Origin: CAWBBA01 sp963741625
GTDB lineage: Bacteria; Desulfobacterota; Desulfomonilia; Desulfomonilales; Desulfomonilaceae
Direction: 5' to 3'
Assembly: GCA_963741625.1 (NCBI GenBank)
Contig: CAVUIT010000012.1
Span: forward strand, 682,001-746,000
DNA: 64,000 bases
A model generated the notes under the pieces. That model was not told the origin of the DNA and ran no database searches. It saw nothing but the letters and a program-made list of their open reading frames with translations. Every line of letters begins with the position of its first letter. Position 1 is the first letter of the stretch. Positions 62,147 through 64,000 of the stretch are shown here, in pieces. A program made the position numbers and the translations under genes.

Positions 62147-64000
62147 TTCGAGCCGTAATCATGGGTTTCCAGAAAAGGTTCTTACATCCGCTCAGATTCG
62201 TCGGTGCCGTGGGGATTATCTTCCTGGCTTCCGCTGTAGCTCTTTATTACCTGCTACCCGATTATCGGAACGCACTAAAGCAGCAACGGAGTCGAGCGCC
62301 TCTAGCTGTGGTCGACAGCAACGACCGTCTTCTCCGGCTTGTGCCGGACGAGAGGGACCGCTTCAGCTTCTGGTGCGATATCGGAAGGACCCCGCGGTCA
62401 CTCAAACTCGCGGTCATCGCGGCTGAGGACCGGCGGTTCTATTACCACCCCGGCTTTGATCCCATATCAATACTCCGAGCTGCATTCACCAATCTCCAAA
62501 GGCGGAAAATAGTTTCCGGGGCTTCCACCATCACCCAACAGGTGGTGCGCTTGATTCGGCCGAGGCCCAGGACTTACAAGGCCAAGCTCTTGGAATTGCT
62601 GGAGAGCCTCAAAATGGAATGTCAGCTTTCCAAGGAAGAAATTCTCGAACTCTATTTTAATCTCTCACCCATGGGGGGAAATGTTCGGGGAGTAGGACTC
62701 GCGGCGAGACTCTACTTCGGCAAGGACGTCGAGCGAATCAGCACTGCCGAAGCGGCGATTCTTGCCGCAATACCACGCTCTCCGTCGCGGTACGACTTTC
62801 GTAATGCCGCCGGCCGGCAACGCTTACTGGCTGAAAAAGACCGCATCCTCCGGCGCATGGCCAGCCTTGGCTGGATATCACGCGAGCGCCTGACACTGAT
62901 GATGGGACCGAACGTTGACCTGCAACGGCGGGCTATGCCCCTTGAAGCTCCGCATCTGGTAGACCTTGTGCTCAGGCAGGAACTGGACCAGTCAAATCCT
63001 GTCAAGACCACAGTCGACCTGGAAATTCAGCATTCTCTCGAATACATACTTCGCTCCCACAAGAATCGCCTCGCCGCAATAGGGATTCACCAGGCCGGAG
63101 CAATGGTGGTTGCTGCTCGAAGCGGCGACGTGCTCGGCATGGTCGGCTCGCTTGGTTACTCGGATAGGAATCAAGGGTACAATAACGCGGTTCTTGCCTC
63201 GCGCAGTGCTGGTTCCGCACTCAAGCCATTTCTATACGCCCTCGCCCTGGAGAAAGGTGGCAGCACCTTTTCCGAGATTGCGGACACCTTCAGGAGCTAT
63301 CCGACGCCTCGTGGTGATTATCTCCCGCTTAACGCTGACCGTCGCTGGTACGGGCCGGTCACCATTCGTTTGGCCCTGGGGAATTCGCTCAACATGCCTG
63401 CCGTAAAGACGCTGAGATCACTCGGTGTGAACGAGTTCTACGCGTTGCTGGAAGATCTCGGGGTAATCAATGAAACCTCGAGGTCTCCACAGCACTATGG
63501 ACTAGGCTTGGCCATAGGCAACGTAGACGTGAGCTTGTATCGCTTGGTGCAGGCCTACACCACCTTGGCCCGGGAAGGGTTGTACAGCCCTTTAAGACTC
63601 ACTCCCGGCAAAAAGGCTAGAGAAGTAAGAATCTTCTCCCTTGAGACTGCATACGCTATCCACCATATTCTTGCAGACCCATCCGCGCGGTTGTTGACAT
63701 TCGGGAACCCAGCTTTCTTTGATTTTGGCTTCCCCGTGGCCGTCAAGACCGGGACGAGCAGCAACTACCGGGATTGTTGGATAATTGCCTATACGTCGAG
63801 GCACGTGGTTGGCATCTGGGCCGGCAACTTCGATGGACGTCCTACCAGCGGCGGAGCCGGCGCCACAGTTTTGGGACCCATTCTAAGGGAGATCACGGAT
63901 TATCTTTATGGTACAGGAGAACCGGAACCGTTTGTGAAGCCTGCAGGGATACGGGAAGAATCCATTTGCTGGCTGTCCGGTAAGGCAGCCTCCGCGCGCT
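62143..64000 (+). CDS. pbpC: Penicillin-binding protein 1C, 3' partial
   Basis: The frame is open to the window edge, with 619 codons seen. A membrane anchor (VGAVGIIFLASAVALYYLL) is followed by a GT51 glycosyltransferase domain (AAEDRRFYYHPGFDP, GASTITQQVVRLIRP, EILELYFNLSPMGGNVRGV) and a transpeptidase domain with SALK (in RSAGSALKPFLYALAL), SLN (GNSLNMPAV) and KTGT. PBP1C polymerises and may crosslink peptidoglycan; PbpC is the usual partner of bacterial alpha-2-macroglobulin, whose gene lies 23 kb upstream in this window. TTG 62143 is favoured, as GGAG stands six bases before it; ATG 62161 is the alternative. The C-terminal domain lies beyond the window. Confidence 0.92.
   Translation, partial: MIRAVIMGFQKRFLHPLRFVGAVGIIFLASAVALYYLLPDYRNALKQQRSRAPLAVVDSNDRLLRLVPDERDRFSFWCDIGRTPRSLKLAVIAAEDRRFYYHPGFDPISILRAAFTNLQRRKIVSGASTITQQVVRLIRPRPRTYKAKLLELLESLKMECQLSKEEILELYFNLSPMGGNVRGVGLAARLYFGKDVERISTAEAAILAAIPRSPSRYDFRNAAGRQRLLAEKDRILRRMASLGWISRERLTLMMGPNVDLQRRAMPLEAPHLVDLVLRQELDQSNPVKTTVDLEIQHSLEYILRSHKNRLAAIGIHQAGAMVVAARSGDVLGMVGSLGYSDRNQGYNNAVLASRSAGSALKPFLYALALEKGGSTFSEIADTFRSYPTPRGDYLPLNADRRWYGPVTIRLALGNSLNMPAVKTLRSLGVNEFYALLEDLGVINETSRSPQHYGLGLAIGNVDVSLYRLVQAYTTLAREGLYSPLRLTPGKKAREVRIFSLETAYAIHHILADPSARLLTFGNPAFFDFGFPVAVKTGTSSNYRDCWIIAYTSRHVVGIWAGNFDGRPTSGGAGATVLGPILREITDYLYGTGEPEPFVKPAGIREESICWLSGKAASAR

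Noticed and set aside
1..64000. CRISPR array, prophage or intact insertion sequence
   Set aside because: No regularly spaced direct repeats, no phage structural genes and no transposase or integrase motifs were found.

Overview
The window looks like one contig of a Gram-negative anaerobe of the Desulfobacterota (former Deltaproteobacteria), possibly near Desulfomonile or the Syntrophobacterales. That placement is inferred from gene content: MglA and roadblock signalling proteins, a PilQ secretin, a PyrD-PyrK fusion, many Fe-S flavoproteins, a xanthine-dehydrogenase-type molybdoenzyme, and moderately GC-rich DNA. No rRNA, tRNA, CRISPR array, prophage or intact insertion sequence was seen. Small inverted-repeat elements lie in many intergenic gaps.

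Layout. 1-5.7 kb: an Fe-S/FAD oxidoreductase with a decayed paralogue of its ferredoxin tail, a QueG-like Fe-S protein, a Nudix hydrolase and 3-hydroxyacyl-CoA dehydrogenase. 6-12 kb: a Pro/Cys-rich secreted protein, FtsK, an HDAC-family deacetylase and an MFS transporter. 12.5-18.4 kb (minus strand): bioA-bioD, UDP-glucuronate decarboxylase with a flippase-like membrane protein, a Cys-rich secreted protein and a small membrane protein. 18.7-23.7 kb: a signalling operon behind a good sigma-70-type promoter, coding for DUF4388, roadblock, MglA GTPase, an unrecognised 445-residue protein, and a Ser/Thr kinase fused to a cyclic-nucleotide-binding domain. 23.8-30.6 kb: flavoprotein, VIT/VWA protein, PyrD-PyrK fusion, NlpD-like lipoprotein, Pcm and a Pro/Gln-rich secreted protein. 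31-40.8 kb: HTH-DksA-type regulator, Tat-exported deacetylase, a 1795-residue alpha-2-macroglobulin, TatA and a DUF2062 protein. 41-44.6 kb: an envelope-stress-like cluster (PspA-like coiled coil, DUF2491, secreted TAXI-type binding protein). 44.8-49.2 kb: serC, serA, purA. 49.2-55.5 kb: ThiS/MoaD-like carrier, three molybdoenzyme subunits, an IclR regulator and mobB. 55.8-64 kb: proA, a conserved hypothetical, pilQ, a short membrane-anchored gene with an internal stop, and the start of pbpC.

The most striking general feature is that eight otherwise convincing genes are each broken by a single-base frameshift (seven of the +1 type, one of the -1 type) and a ninth by one in-frame TGA. Very long genes beside them, such as the 5.4-kb macroglobulin gene, are intact. 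Uncorrected assembly indels are the simplest explanation, but real gene decay cannot be excluded from sequence alone.

The best candidate for a little-described system is the 18.8-23.7 kb GTPase/kinase operon. The PspA-DUF2491-TAXI cluster and the low-complexity secreted proteins come next.
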